Shown: positions 18,289 to 28,099, counted from the stretch's first letter. The stretch is 64,000 nt of DNA from Rossellomorea sp. SC111 (GCF_024733565.1 NZ_JANIOC010000016.1:34446-98445), one strand, 5' to 3'. Translations and numbers: made by a program. Notes: generated by a model not told the origin, from the sequence alone.

Positions 18289-19254
18289 TTACATCGTCGC
18301 TTTTTCTTTTTCATTCTCAATCACTGCCAAACGCTCTGCCACTTCTTCCTCCGTCAAACCATGTTCCATGACATAGCGGTTCTCAGGGCTCTTGCGGCAC
18401 TCATCCGAGCAGCTTCTCATATATTTATGCTCATTTTCTTCTGAGCAAAGAATCTTTCGGTTACAAGGCGGGTTGGCACAGTTTACGTAGCGCTCACAAG
18501 GTTCTCCACTGTAGAAATCTTTCCCTACGACAACGTGCTCGGTCTGGTTGACGGGAACACCGATACGCTCGTCGAATACGTAAAGCTGACCGTCCCACAG
18601 TTGACCTTTTACTTCAGGGTCTTTTCCGTAAGTTGCGATTCCACCGTGGAGCTGTGCAACATTCTCAAAGCCTTCTTTCACTAACCAGCCCGAGAATTTT
18701 TCGCAGCGGATTCCACCTGTACAATACGTAATGATCTTTTTGCCTTCTAATTTATCTTTATTATCGCGGACCCAGTTCGGAAGATCGCGGAAGTTTTTGA
18801 TGTCCGGCTTCACGGCTCCTCTGAAGTGTCCAAGTTCATATTCATAGTCATTACGTGCATCAAGAAGGATCGTATCTTCCTGCTGGATTTGTTCAAAGAA
18901 ATCCTTTGGATCAAGGTATTCACCCGTAAGCTCATTCGGATTCACATCATCTTCAAGACGAAGAGTCACAAGCTCTGGACGGTGCTTCACTTTCAATTTC
19001 TTGAACGCATGCCCGTCTGCTTCGTCGATCTTGAATACAGTGTCCTTGAAGGGAGGATCCTGTCTCATCGCTTCCATATACGCGTCCGTCTGCTCGATCG
19101 TACCGGAACATGTCCCGTTGATTCCTTCAGACGAAATCAGGATGCGTCCCATAAGGCCGATATCAGCACACATTTGTTTGTGCTGGGCAGTGACTTCCTC
19201 CGGGTTCTCAATGTCAACATAGTTGTAATACAGTAGTACTCGATAATCTTTCAT
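18289..19254 (-). CDS. trhO: tRNA uridine(34) hydroxylase, rhodanese family
   Basis: Oxygen-dependent hydroxylation of U34 in tRNA to 5-hydroxyuridine, the first step toward mo5U in Bacillus. The N-terminal ferredoxin-like part ([20 protein letters not shown]) is followed by a rhodanese domain with the active-site loop [17 protein letters not shown], containing the catalytic Cys, near residue 185. A Cys-rich tail ([18 protein letters not shown]...CSDEC) follows. ATG 19254 has AGGTGG upstream; the open frame continues to 19266, but that codon lies inside the ribosome-binding site. The product has 321 residues. It ends at a shared terminator. Confidence 0.93.
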   Translation of the reverse strand: MKDYRVLLYYNYVDIENPEEVTAQHKQMCADIGLMGRILISSEGINGTCSGTIEQTDAYMEAMRQDPPFKDTVFKIDEADGHAFKKLKVKHRPELVTLRLEDDVNPNELTGEYLDPKDFFEQIQQEDTILLDARNDYEYELGHFRGAVKPDIKNFRDLPNWVRDNKDKLEGKKIITYCTGGIRCEKFSGWLVKEGFENVAQLHGGIATYGKDPEVKGQLWDGQLYVFDERIGVPVNQTEHVVVGKDFYSGEPCERYVNCANPPCNRKILCSEENEHKYMRSCSDECRKSPENRYVMEHGLTEEEVAERLAVIENEKEKATM

Positions 19255-19511
19255 GTTTATTTCCACCTATCGATATATATTTGCAAGATATAATCTTAGG
19301 ATTCAGTTCCTTATTACTCTTACGATGTACTATTATAACAAATTTTTGTGAAATTGCATCATATGAGAATGAGAAATACTGGGGATTGTGAGGAAATGGT
19401 GGTGGGATTTGGTTTTGAAACAAAAAATTAAATACATTAAATTTGTAAATCTGGATACGATTTGAAACAATGAATATAACAAGAAAAATAATCAAGGGGT
19501 TGTCACTACAT

Positions 19512-21518
19512 ATGATCAAAAAAATCATGCTGCTTTGTCTCTTCGTCGCTATCAGTCTACTATTCGCAGGATGTCAGGAAAAGGCCCAGCCGGATGATCG
19601 CCTGCAGGAATACGTGGATCTTTGGAATAAAGGGAAATTTGATAAAATGTTCTCAGACTATGTGAACACCTCTACTAAAGAAACATTCAAAAAAGAAGAT
19701 TTCGTCACGAGATATAAAGATATCTATAAAGATCTGGAAGTGAAGGATGTCAAAGTATCTTTTAAAAAGCCGGACAAAGAAGTCGAATGGGACAAAGAAA
19801 CACAAGCGAAGTTTCCCATGACCATTGCATTTAACACCCTCGCCGGTGAGGTTTCGTATAAAAAAGATGTCACGTTGACTAAAGAAAAGAAGGACGACGA
19901 TGAAAATTGGTTCGTGGATTGGGACTCTTCGTTCATCCTGCCTGAAATGGAAAAGGATGATAAAGTCGGAGTGGAAAGCATCCCGGCCAAACGGGGGGAG
20001 ATCCTCGACCGGAATCAGCAGCCCCTTGCTGCCAACGGGGAAGCATTTGAGCTCGGGATTGTCCCGAAAGAGTTCAATGAAAATGACTTGAGTAAGCTTT
20101 CATCCTTACTGGATATATCACCAGAACAAATAAAGAGTAAATTGGACGCAAGCTGGGTGAAGCCTGACTATTTTGTCCCAATTAAAAAAATTGCCTTAAA
20201 GGAGCGTCCTCTCGCATTGGACGTAATTGAACTGGACGGGCTTTACTCCAAGCGGGTGCCTGCAAGGGAATACCCGTACGGAGAAGCCACTGCCCACCTC
20301 ACCGGTTATATTGGAAAGCTTACAGCAGAGAAATTGGAGAAGCTGAAGGACAAAGGCTATACTGCTCAGTCATTGATGGGTTTAAGCGGAGCGGAGGAAG
20401 TCTATGAGGATAAGCTGCGGGGCAAAGACGGTCAGCGTATCTATCTAAAGAAACAAGATTCAGAAGACACCTTCACCGTAGCCGAGCAACCAGTTGAAGA
20501 CGGAAAGAATATCACTCTTACCATCGATGCCGAGATGCAAAAGAAAATATTCGCACAAATGAAGGATGAGGCGGGAACGGCAGCCGCCATCAATCCACAA
20601 ACGGGAGAAGCGCTCGCCCTTGTGAGCACCCCTGCCTATGATCCGAATGAATTCGTATTGGGGATGTCTTCAGAACAATATAAGAAACTGGCGGATGATC
20701 CGAACAAGCCCCTCCGGAATCGATTCCCACTTGCTTTTTCACCAGGGTCGACGATGAAAGGCATCACGGCATCCGTCGGTCTGAAATCCGGCAAGCTTGA
20801 TCCAAACAAAATCTATGATATCCCGGGGAAGAAGTGGCAAAAGGATGAGTCATGGGGGAATTATAAAGTGGTCCGTGTCTTTGACAATGAAAGCAAAGTG
20901 GATCTGGAAAGCGCCCTTAAATTCTCGGATAACATCTATTTTGCACGGGTCGGACTGGATATGGGTGCAGAGACGTTTATTGCCGGTTTGAAGGATTTCG
21001 GTTTTGGCGAAGAAATCCCTATGTCGTATCCCATTTATGAGTCACAGGTTTCGAACGACGGCAAAATCTCCAAAGAAGTCCAGCTGGCGGATTCTGCTTT
21101 TGGTCAAGGGGAAGTGCTGATGAGTATCGTTCATATAGCTAGTGCATACGGCGGGATCATCAACGATGGTACCATGATGGAACCAAAACTCCTTAAAGAA
21201 GAAGAACCAAAAGTGTGGAAGAAAGACCTGCTTTCGAAAGAGCAGGCTGACATGATGAAGACGAATTTTCGAAAAGTGGTCACAGAAGGCATCGCCGGAA
21301 AAGCGAGTGTAGAAGGAAAAGCGATTGCCGGTAAAACAGGGACGGCAGAGATCAAGTCAGAACAGGGGACAACAGGAACAGAAAATGGAGTGTTCGTTTC
21401 CTACGATCAAAATGACCCGTCCATGGTTCTCGCCATGCTGCTTGAAGATGTACAAGATGCCGGCGGGAGTACCCATACAGTCCAAGTAACTAAGAAGTTT
21501 TACGATAGTTGGAAATAG
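19512..21518 (+). CDS. pbpC: Penicillin-binding protein 3-type transpeptidase
   Basis: Class B PBP, a D,D-transpeptidase that cross-links peptidoglycan outside the membrane. Domain order: lipoprotein-like signal (LLCLFVAISLLFAGC), NTF2-like MecA N-terminal domain (about 30-150), PBP dimerisation domain (PAKRGEILDRNQQPLAANGEAFELGIVP), then transpeptidase with SPGSTMKG (catalytic Ser), FSDNIYFARV (SxN) and GKTGTAE (KTG). Length 668 residues matches B. subtilis PbpC/PBP3, which is related to the low-affinity PBP2a. ATG 19512 with AAGGGG upstream is preferred over the longer open frame from 19470. Confidence 0.9.
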   Translation: MIKKIMLLCLFVAISLLFAGCQEKAQPDDRLQEYVDLWNKGKFDKMFSDYVNTSTKETFKKEDFVTRYKDIYKDLEVKDVKVSFKKPDKEVEWDKETQAKFPMTIAFNTLAGEVSYKKDVTLTKEKKDDDENWFVDWDSSFILPEMEKDDKVGVESIPAKRGEILDRNQQPLAANGEAFELGIVPKEFNENDLSKLSSLLDISPEQIKSKLDASWVKPDYFVPIKKIALKERPLALDVIELDGLYSKRVPAREYPYGEATAHLTGYIGKLTAEKLEKLKDKGYTAQSLMGLSGAEEVYEDKLRGKDGQRIYLKKQDSEDTFTVAEQPVEDGKNITLTIDAEMQKKIFAQMKDEAGTAAAINPQTGEALALVSTPAYDPNEFVLGMSSEQYKKLADDPNKPLRNRFPLAFSPGSTMKGITASVGLKSGKLDPNKIYDIPGKKWQKDESWGNYKVVRVFDNESKVDLESALKFSDNIYFARVGLDMGAETFIAGLKDFGFGEEIPMSYPIYESQVSNDGKISKEVQLADSAFGQGEVLMSIVHIASAYGGIINDGTMMEPKLLKEEEPKVWKKDLLSKEQADMMKTNFRKVVTEGIAGKASVEGKAIAGKTGTAEIKSEQGTTGTENGVFVSYDQNDPSMVLAMLLEDVQDAGGSTHTVQVTKKFYDSWK

Positions 21519-21522
21519 TGGT

Positions 21523-21551
21523 AGAGAGGGGAAGATGACCCTCTCTTTTTT
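21523..21551 (+). terminator. Terminator after the PBP gene
   Basis: AGAGAGGG pairs with CCCTCTCT, followed by a T run (21546-21551). Confidence 0.8.
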
Positions 21552-21653
21552 GTCATCATGTTCCATCTCTCATCCCACTGCGATTACGCTTTCAATCTGT
21601 GATATGATAAACGGAATGACCAACGAGATTGAAATTCAACAGGGGTGATCAAT

Positions 21654-22721
21654 GTGAACGTATTTTTAACGGGATCGACAGGCTTTCTTGGTGGAAAACT
21701 GATCAAGAACCTTTTACAAGATAAACAGAATGAAATCTATATTTTAGTGAGAAATGTAGAGAAGGCTGAGAGGTTGCGAGACTCTTTGCAAGCAGCCGAC
21801 CAAGGAAGGATTCATATTTTTCAAGGAGATATCACTTTCCCACATGCCGGTTTGAGTGCGGAAGACCTGGAGTGGTTAACTGGTAAAATAGATGCTGTCT
21901 ATCATCTTGCAGCCCTTGTGAAGTTTGACCTGGATCTGCGAGATGAACTGTTTGCGGCAAACTACGATGGTACAAAGAATGTTCTTGAACTGGCTGAATC
22001 CCTGGGAGTGAAGACATTTTACTATGTGAGTACGGCTTACACAGTTGGAACGTTGGCGAAAGGAATAGAGGAGCTTTACCCGACAGACGGAGAATTCCAT
22101 AATCCATATGAGGAAAGCAAAGTGAAATCGGAACATCTTGTGTTTTCATACCGGGACAAAATGGACGTGTCCATCTTCCGGCCGGCCATCATTGTGGGCG
22201 ACTCCAAGACGGGTGAAGCGGATTCTCAATTTACACTGTATGGATTCATGCGTGCTCTCGCAGTATTTAAGCGTAAGACAGAGAGACGAAATGGTGAGCG
22301 TACCTACAGACTGGTTGCTGCTAAGAACGGAACATCGAATCTGGTTCCCGTCGATTACGTTGCAGATATTCTAAGTCTTGCTCCTCTCAAAGCCCGACCG
22401 GACAAAATCTATCATATTACCAATCCCAATCCACCAGAAAATATTGAACTGCTCAAGAAGCTAAAAGAAGCCCTTCAATTCGAGAACTTATCGGTAGTGG
22501 AAAACGTGGATGAACATGAATTGGATGAAGAAGAGATGAAGTTAAACAATTTGATTGAAGTGTTCAAAGTGTACCTGGCCGGGGCGTTGACGTTTGAGGA
22601 CCACAATACACAAGAACTGATTGCAGGGACGGATACAGCACACCTGAAAATGTCGGATGAGACGATCGAAATGATCATCCGTGCTGGATCTGGGGAGAAT
22701 AGTGGAAAACTCATTGTATAG
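21654..22721 (+). CDS. Extended SDR / NAD-dependent epimerase-dehydratase family protein
   Basis: NAD(P)-binding enzyme of the extended short-chain dehydrogenase type, nearest in style to the male-sterility/thioester-reductase (NAD_binding_4) group. The N-terminus MNVFLTGSTGFLGGKL carries the GxxGxxG cofactor motif. The catalytic Tyr-Lys pair is in NPYEESKVKSE (YxxxK) near residue 150, and a RPAIIVGDSKTGE segment follows. GTG 21654 is chosen because AGGGGTG lies 7 nt upstream. The product has about 355 residues and the substrate is unknown. It stands alone between two terminators. Confidence 0.82.
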   Translation: MNVFLTGSTGFLGGKLIKNLLQDKQNEIYILVRNVEKAERLRDSLQAADQGRIHIFQGDITFPHAGLSAEDLEWLTGKIDAVYHLAALVKFDLDLRDELFAANYDGTKNVLELAESLGVKTFYYVSTAYTVGTLAKGIEELYPTDGEFHNPYEESKVKSEHLVFSYRDKMDVSIFRPAIIVGDSKTGEADSQFTLYGFMRALAVFKRKTERRNGERTYRLVAAKNGTSNLVPVDYVADILSLAPLKARPDKIYHITNPNPPENIELLKKLKEALQFENLSVVENVDEHELDEEEMKLNNLIEVFKVYLAGALTFEDHNTQELIAGTDTAHLKMSDETIEMIIRAGSGENSGKLIV

Positions 22722-22728
22722 ATGAAGA

Positions 22729-22767
22729 AGAGGCTGGGACAAAAGTGTTTTGTCCCAGCCTCTTTCT
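22729..22767. terminator. Bidirectional terminator between two SDR genes
   Basis: AAGAGGCTGGGACAAAA (22729-22745) pairs perfectly with TTTTGTCCCAGCCTCTT (22749-22765) around a three-base loop. Confidence 0.92.
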
Positions 22768-22769
22768 TA

Positions 22770-23561
22770 CTATAAAGCTGTAACCATTCCACCATCTACA
22801 ACCAGGGATTGACCGGTTAAGTAGGTATTTGCGTCTGAAACGAGAAAAGCAATCACCCTGGCAAACTCGTCTGGCTCACCGTATCTCCCTATAGGAATCG
22901 CTTTTTCACTCATACTTCTCAGCTCGTCAACGGTCATATTCCGCTTCTCAGCGTTTAGTTGATCAAGCTCCGCCACCCGGTCTGTTGCAATTCTTCCGGG
23001 ACCGACCGTATTGATGAGAATGTGATCCTGGGCGAGTTCCCTTGATAAGCTTTTAGATAACCCGACCATTCCGGTCCTGAACGTATTGGATAGAATCAGA
23101 CCGTCGATGGCTTGCTTCGTGGAAGATGAAGCAATATTCACGATCCGCCCACCATTATTCCTTCTCATATGGGGGATAACCTCCCTGATCGTTCGAATAT
23201 AGCTGAGCAGGTTCAATTCAAAGGCATACTGCCAATCGTCATCCTCGAATTTTTGAAATCCTCCTGCTGGTGGACCGCCGGTATTATTGACGAGAATATC
23301 CACTCCACCAAGTTTCGATACCGCAGTTTCAACAAGGGACCGGATATCTTCGGGCTTGGTCATATCACATGTCGTGTAATGAATGTGCTGATTCCCAGTT
23401 AAGTCAATGATTTCATTTGCGGTCTTTTGAAGTTCTTCTTCATTTCTGCTGGAAATAAGTACACGGGCTCCTTCTTTTGCCAGTTCCTGTGCCGTTGCTT
23501 TTCCTAAACCTTTACTTGATGCGGTCACGATGACTGCTTTATCTTTTAAACCGAAATCCAT
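22770..23561 (-). CDS. SDR family oxidoreductase with altered catalytic Tyr/Lys
   Basis: Short-chain dehydrogenase-like protein, 263 residues. The cofactor motif ASSKGLGKA (TGxxxGxG-like) is near residue 14, NNTGGPPAGGF matches the NNAG region, and IASSS holds the usual active-site Ser. Alignment with FabG-type enzymes puts Ser and Arg (LSNTFRTGMVGLSKSL) where Tyr and Lys of YxxxK are expected. This occurs in a known branch of FabG-like SDRs of unclear activity. AGGTGAAAGGA precedes the ATG. It lies 15 nt after the TRAP permease gene and is probably the last gene of that operon, so it may act on the imported substrate. Confidence 0.82.
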   Translation of the reverse strand: MDFGLKDKAVIVTASSKGLGKATAQELAKEGARVLISSRNEEELQKTANEIIDLTGNQHIHYTTCDMTKPEDIRSLVETAVSKLGGVDILVNNTGGPPAGGFQKFEDDDWQYAFELNLLSYIRTIREVIPHMRRNNGGRIVNIASSSTKQAIDGLILSNTFRTGMVGLSKSLSRELAQDHILINTVGPGRIATDRVAELDQLNAEKRNMTVDELRSMSEKAIPIGRYGEPDEFARVIAFLVSDANTYLTGQSLVVDGGMVTAL

Positions 23562-23576
23562 TTCCTTTCACCTCAT

Positions 23577-25742
23577 TTAATTGGGAATATTGATCTCTTT
23601 GTTCATCGGTTTACCCTTTCCCTGGTAGTTCCAAAACAGAACAAAGACGAATACCGCGAATCCGATGATGTCTGTCACCCAGCCGGGATAAATCAGGAGA
23701 AAGGCTGCAACTGCACTGATGAGACGCAGGTTGATAGGGAACTTTTTCTTGAAATAGCCTTCAATGGCCACGGATAACAGAAATACGCCGATCACAGATG
23801 TCAGGGTGAGCGTGATGATGCTTGTAACCGTAGCATCGACCATCAGCATTTCATGGGAAAACACAAACATAAATGGAACGATGAACCCGGCTATGGCGAG
23901 CCTCATCGCCTGGAATCCGGTCTTCGTCGGATCACCGCCGCTGATTCCCGCTCCGGCAAAGGCCGCCAATGCGACAGGAGGCGTGATGTTCGCAAAGATA
24001 CCAAAGTAGAACACAAACATATGAGCGACAAACACGGCCGTTTCCGTCGAACCGGCCATTTCACGGAACAGGGGCAATTGTAAAAGGATCGGTGCTGCCA
24101 TCGTACTCGTAATGATGTAGGTCGGGATACTCGGCAGTCCCATGCCCAGCACGATGGATGTCACCATCGTCAGCAATAACGTAATCACAAGCTGTAGGAG
24201 GGGGCTGTCGATCATTTCACCGATCCCGACTATGCTGTTGGCGAGTTCCAGGGCCACTCCCGTTAGTGAAGCCACTCCTACCACAATCCCCACGGCACCA
24301 CAGGCAACGGCGACAGGTATCGTCGTTTTCGCCCCTTCTTCCAATGCCTGAACACAATCCTTTAATCCGATTTCTTCAGCTTCCAGGTTTCTGGATTTTC
24401 TGAACAGATTGATCAGTAGGGGAATCACCACAACCAACAGTAGTTCCCACCATCCGTTTTTCAACGGGGGAATCCCTTCACCGGATAGAAGACCATTCAC
24501 TTGTGGTTGAAACACAAAGAATACCCCCAGCAGAGTCGATAAGGCCAGAACCTGCTTTGATCCTGAAATGATGATGGTGGCTAAAATGGACCAAAAGGCA
24601 GCGTAGAATGGCGTTTTTCCTGAGAATAATAAGTATAGAAGAATCACCATCGGAATGATTAAATGGCCACGCTCTGCCAAAACGGCTTTCACGGATGGAA
24701 GGTCCGATTTTGGTACTCCATTCAATCCCCGCTTGGATGCTCTGAAGTGCACTTGAAGCAGGATTCCGATGTAGAATAAGAGGGCGGGGATGATCCCGGC
24801 CAAAATCACTTTTGTATAAGGGATATTAAGATTTTCAGCCATAATGAAGGCTGCGGCACCCATTATCGGCGGGAGGATCTGTCCACCCACACTGGCGGCT
24901 GATTCGACGGCTCCTGCAAATTCTTTCTTGTAGCCGATCTTTTTCATCAAGGGAATGGTAAAGGCACCTGTCGTCACGACATTGGCAACGGCTGATCCGT
25001 TAATGGAGCCGAGAAACCCGCTGGCAATGACGGCAACTTTAGCGGGACCGCCTTTCGTATGACCAGCAACGGCCAAGGCAAGATCGTTAAATAATTTCCC
25101 CATTCCGGACCGGCTTAAGAACGCTCCGAACAGGATGAATAGAATGATGTAACTGGCAGATACACCAATCGCCGTACCTAGGATCCCTTCCGTAATATAG
25201 ACAAGTTGTGAAATCATCTTTTTGGTCACGGTCAGCGTGATCTGCGAATTCAATTCAGGATAGATCGACAGTTTCACATAGAGACCGTAAAGCAAGAATC
25301 CGAGCGCCAGGAGGGTCAATCCCCACCCGGTCACACGTCTGGTCAGTTCCAGAATCAGGACGATGACGAGGATCCCGACGTAGAAATCCATATCGTTGAT
25401 CTGCCCGCCTGTACGGATGATCCGTTCTGCACTGAATAACATATAAATGCCGACGATCAAGGATAATCCACTTAGGATATAGTCATAAAACGGAACCGAT
25501 TGATCTTTCTTTTTACTAACAAAGGGGTATAGGATGAAGCCAATCGCCATCAGTCCATATAAGTGAATGCTTCGCTGTTTCACGTCCACCAATGCACCGG
25601 CATAGGACGTATATAAATGGAAGAGGGCAATCCCGGCTGCCAATACTAAAAGGAATAGACCGATCGCCTTTGGGTATTTACTCCTCGTATTTCCTTCCCG
25701 GTCCAACTCTTCCACTGATGTATTCTTCTCGTTTTTCATCAT
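23577..25742 (-). CDS. TRAP transporter fused permease (TAXI type, DctQM fusion)
   Basis: Membrane component of a tripartite ATP-independent importer that uses an ion gradient. The 721-residue polypeptide has an N-terminal four-helix DctQ-like part (YAGALVDVKQRSIHLYGLMAIG) fused to a DctM-like part with about 12 helices, including GSINGSAVANVVTTGAFTIP and GMGLPSIPTYIIT, typical of 4TM/12TM TAXI permeases. The order TAXI binding protein, DUF1850 protein, fused permease is a standard TAXI set. AGGTGA precedes ATG 25742. Substrate is unknown; relatives are often linked to C4-dicarboxylates or related organic acids. Confidence 0.9.
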   Translation of the reverse strand: MMKNEKNTSVEELDREGNTRSKYPKAIGLFLLVLAAGIALFHLYTSYAGALVDVKQRSIHLYGLMAIGFILYPFVSKKKDQSVPFYDYILSGLSLIVGIYMLFSAERIIRTGGQINDMDFYVGILVIVLILELTRRVTGWGLTLLALGFLLYGLYVKLSIYPELNSQITLTVTKKMISQLVYITEGILGTAIGVSASYIILFILFGAFLSRSGMGKLFNDLALAVAGHTKGGPAKVAVIASGFLGSINGSAVANVVTTGAFTIPLMKKIGYKKEFAGAVESAASVGGQILPPIMGAAAFIMAENLNIPYTKVILAGIIPALLFYIGILLQVHFRASKRGLNGVPKSDLPSVKAVLAERGHLIIPMVILLYLLFSGKTPFYAAFWSILATIIISGSKQVLALSTLLGVFFVFQPQVNGLLSGEGIPPLKNGWWELLLVVVIPLLINLFRKSRNLEAEEIGLKDCVQALEEGAKTTIPVAVACGAVGIVVGVASLTGVALELANSIVGIGEMIDSPLLQLVITLLLTMVTSIVLGMGLPSIPTYIITSTMAAPILLQLPLFREMAGSTETAVFVAHMFVFYFGIFANITPPVALAAFAGAGISGGDPTKTGFQAMRLAIAGFIVPFMFVFSHEMLMVDATVTSIITLTLTSVIGVFLLSVAIEGYFKKKFPINLRLISAVAAFLLIYPGWVTDIIGFAVFVFVLFWNYQGKGKPMNKEINIPN

Positions 25743-25754
25743 AAGTCACCTCGC

Positions 25755-26228
25755 TTAATCTTTAACAATCAAATAAATTACTTTATACAGAGGGACGGAC
25801 CTTACCGATAATTGATAGGACACTTGGGGATCAAGAGAAGTGGTCCGTCCGCTCTCTCGAATGCGATGATTCGTCTCCTTGCCTGTTTGAAAACGCAATG
25901 AGCTCCCGATCGTTTGATGGATGCCGGTCATATACACCCAGCCATCTTTTATATACGTATCATCTCCTGCGTGATCAGGGACGCCTGCTCCAAACGTTTT
26001 GAACCGGGTTGAAGTCAGCAAAATGGTTTCATCCTGAATATGAAAGAATTCTTCCCAATCTTCTTTTTCAACAGAATGGGTCCAGCGTATGGAAACGTCT
26101 TTCTCTTCTAAAAAGGGCTGAACGATTATGTTTTGCTTTTCATCGGATAAGATCATGGTGTTCATCGGGACGAAGGCGGAAAGGGCAAGAAGGAAAAGAA
26201 TAAAGACTACCAGAATTCTTTTTTTCAT
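25755..26228 (-). CDS. DUF1850 domain protein of the TRAP-TAXI operon
   Basis: Unknown function; DUF1850 proteins are usually found beside TAXI-type TRAP transporters. An N-terminal hydrophobic segment (KRILVVFILFLLALSAFVPM) suggests a membrane-anchored or secreted protein. Family motifs include RWTHSVEKEDWEEFF and STRFKTFGAGVPD. The codons for about residues 125-146 come from an inverted-repeat element of the GAGGGACGGACC family (25790-25856), so the C-terminal end SGRTTS...LSVRSVPLYK is partly repeat-derived. No clear ribosome-binding site is seen. Length 157 residues. Confidence 0.8.
   Translation of the reverse strand: MKKRILVVFILFLLALSAFVPMNTMILSDEKQNIIVQPFLEEKDVSIRWTHSVEKEDWEEFFHIQDETILLTSTRFKTFGAGVPDHAGDDTYIKDGWVYMTGIHQTIGSSLRFQTGKETNHRIRESGRTTSLDPQVSYQLSVRSVPLYKVIYLIVKD
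25790..25856. repeat. GAGGGACGGACC-family inverted-repeat element inside the DUF1850 gene
   Basis: GAGGGACGGACCTTA (25790-25804) and TGGTCCGTCCGCTCTC (25841-25856) are inverted copies of the family arm, 36 nt apart. The reading frame of the host gene passes through the element without a stop. Confidence 0.7.
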
Positions 26229-26235
26229 AGATAGA

Positions 26236-26263
26236 AAGAAGAGGGCACCAAGATTGATGCCCT
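26236..26263 (-). terminator. Hairpin between the TAXI binding protein and DUF1850 genes
   Basis: AGGGCA and TGCCCT form a stem with a ~12 nt loop just after the binding-protein stop, followed on the minus strand by a pyrimidine-rich CTTCTTTCT stretch. It may allow more binding protein than permease. Confidence 0.55.
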
Positions 26264-26270
26264 TTCTGTA

Positions 26271-27266
26271 TTATTCCAATAATCCTTTTTCTTCATAGAA
26301 CTTTTTAGCCCCCGGATGAAGAGGAGCTATGAGGTCCTTCGCCATCTCGTCCCGGTCGACTTCCTTAAGGGGAGCCACTGCCACTGCATCCGTCCCTAAG
26401 TAATCATAGTAACGCTTTGTCAGGTCGTATACGGTGTCTTCACTTAGATCTTTTGATACGATCAGCATATTTTGAATCCCGACGGTTTCCACTTTAGAAT
26501 CCAGGTTGTATTTCGCTTCGTCACCTGAATCAATCGTGAACGTTTTGTAAAAAGGATATTTCTCCATCAGCTTGTCAGCCAGATCTCCTTTGATTTCGAC
26601 AAACGATACATCATTTTGCTGCATCAGGTCTGTAATATTACTGTTTGGTACTCCCGAAGTGAAGAAGGCAGCATCCAGGGTTCCGTTCTTCATTTCCTGC
26701 ACGGAATCCGCATAGCCGGTGTGAGTCACTTTTTCAAGATCATCATACGTGAGGCCGGCAGCTTCCAATACCTTCTTTGCACTCTGCTCCACACCTGAAC
26801 CTACCTGTCCGACACCGACTTTCTTACCCTTTAAATCTTCAATACTCTTAATTCCGCTATCAGACATCGCAACCACCTGCACCACGTTCTGGTACATGCC
26901 TGCCATAGCCTGAACATCTACTTTATTGCCTTCGAACTGTCCTTTTCCTTCAACGGCATCATATGCCACGTCACTCATGACGATGGCCATTTGATTTAAG
27001 CCGTCCGTGATGTTCTGGATATTGGCAACTGATGCGCCGGTTGATTCTACCGTTACATTTCCGATGGAATCACTTTCTTCAAAAATTGGCTTTAACGATC
27101 CACCGATTGCATAATAAGCACCGGATGTTCCACCTGTCCCAAATACGACTGATTGGCTGGTAGAATCACCGCCGCCTGAATCGCCTCCACTTGCCCCATC
27201 ACTGCCACAAGCAGCCAATAGGATGGAGACGATGGCTATCATTGAAATCCACTTTAATTTTTTCAT
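26271..27266 (-). CDS. TAXI-family TRAP transporter solute-binding lipoprotein
   Basis: Extracytoplasmic solute receptor for the fused TRAP permease. The signal MKKLKWISMIAIVSILLAAC ends in a lipobox (Cys 20). The mature part has the TAXI hallmarks VFGTGGTSGAYYAIGGSLK, NQMAIVMSDVAYDA and KGKKVGVGQVGSGVEQSA. Length is 331 residues. It is the first gene of the minus-strand operon, and a perfect CcpA cre sequence lies 36-49 nt upstream of the start codon. Confidence 0.93.
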   Translation of the reverse strand: MKKLKWISMIAIVSILLAACGSDGASGGDSGGGDSTSQSVVFGTGGTSGAYYAIGGSLKPIFEESDSIGNVTVESTGASVANIQNITDGLNQMAIVMSDVAYDAVEGKGQFEGNKVDVQAMAGMYQNVVQVVAMSDSGIKSIEDLKGKKVGVGQVGSGVEQSAKKVLEAAGLTYDDLEKVTHTGYADSVQEMKNGTLDAAFFTSGVPNSNITDLMQQNDVSFVEIKGDLADKLMEKYPFYKTFTIDSGDEAKYNLDSKVETVGIQNMLIVSKDLSEDTVYDLTKRYYDYLGTDAVAVAPLKEVDRDEMAKDLIAPLHPGAKKFYEEKGLLE

Positions 27267-27301
27267 CGTTTCGTCCTCCTTTAGTTTACCTATTCAATAT
27301 G

Positions 27302-27315
27302 GTAACGCTTACATA
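27302..27315 (-). promoter_or_regulatory. CcpA cre site of the TRAP-TAXI operon
   Basis: On the minus strand TGTAAGCGTTACCA fits the consensus TGNAANCGNWNNCA without mismatch and is flanked by A and T. It lies just upstream of the binding-protein gene, so the operon is probably under carbon catabolite repression. Confidence 0.75.
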
Positions 27316-27403
27316 TTAAAATGAGAATATTTAGAACTTAAAGGACGTTTTGGTCTTTTCGGTCTTTTTGTTTGAACATAAAAATGGATAAGGCGCGAAT
27401 GCC

Positions 27404-28099
27404 TTATCCATTTTTCCACTGATAGCGATTGACCGGTCTCCCGATCCCGCCATACTCGATCAAGATCTGAACCTGGTCTGATTTCAGGAGGTAATCCAAG
27501 TATCTTCGGGCTGTGACCCTTGCAATCCCGATTCCTTCTGCCGTCTCTTCAGCGGAAAGGGGGGCGGATTGGTCGGATAGAAATTGAATGATTTGCTTAA
27601 GGGTTTGGGCGTTCAGCCCTTTCGGCAAATCCACACGAAGTTTGTCAGCTCCAGAAGCAGGATGTCCCCCTTGAAGCTGATCGATCTCAAGCTGTCCAAT
27701 CATTCCTTCTCCTGATATTTGATGTTTAAAAGCCCGATATTTTTCGAGAGCCTGCTTCAACCGCTCAAACTTGAAAGGTTTTATAATGTAATCAACGACT
27801 CCCAACCTCATCATATCCCGGATGGTTCCTTTATCCTGTGCTGCAGATATGACGATGACATCCACGTCCGTGCCCTGCTGTCGAAAAGCCTGTAAGGTTT
27901 CGATCCCGTTTTGTCTGGGCATGTAATTATCCAGGAGGACAAGATCAGGTTGAAAAGAAGAGACCTTTTCTGCACCTTCCTGTCCGTTTCCCGCAATGGC
28001 GCACACCGTAAATCCCGGTACCCGTTCAATGAACATCCGATTCACCTCTTGAACCATCGGGTCATCTTCAATGAGCAGAACGTTAATTGGTTTCGTCAT
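27404..28099 (-). CDS. Response regulator of the CitB/DctR type
   Basis: Phosphorylated activator working with the sensor kinase just upstream. The receiver domain covers about 1-125: LLIEDDPMVQ holds the acidic pocket and LVLLDNYMPRQNG the phosphoacceptor Asp. The C-terminal helix-turn-helix includes IGIARVTARRYLDYLLKSDQV. This layout matches DctR, CitT and MalR of Bacillus. ATG 28099 has GGAGGG 7 nt upstream and overlaps the kinase gene by 17 nt, so translation is coupled. About 230 residues. Its likely target is the TRAP-TAXI operon next door. Confidence 0.9.
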   Translation of the reverse strand: MTKPINVLLIEDDPMVQEVNRMFIERVPGFTVCAIAGNGQEGAEKVSSFQPDLVLLDNYMPRQNGIETLQAFRQQGTDVDVIVISAAQDKGTIRDMMRLGVVDYIIKPFKFERLKQALEKYRAFKHQISGEGMIGQLEIDQLQGGHPASGADKLRVDLPKGLNAQTLKQIIQFLSDQSAPLSAEETAEGIGIARVTARRYLDYLLKSDQVQILIEYGGIGRPVNRYQWKNG

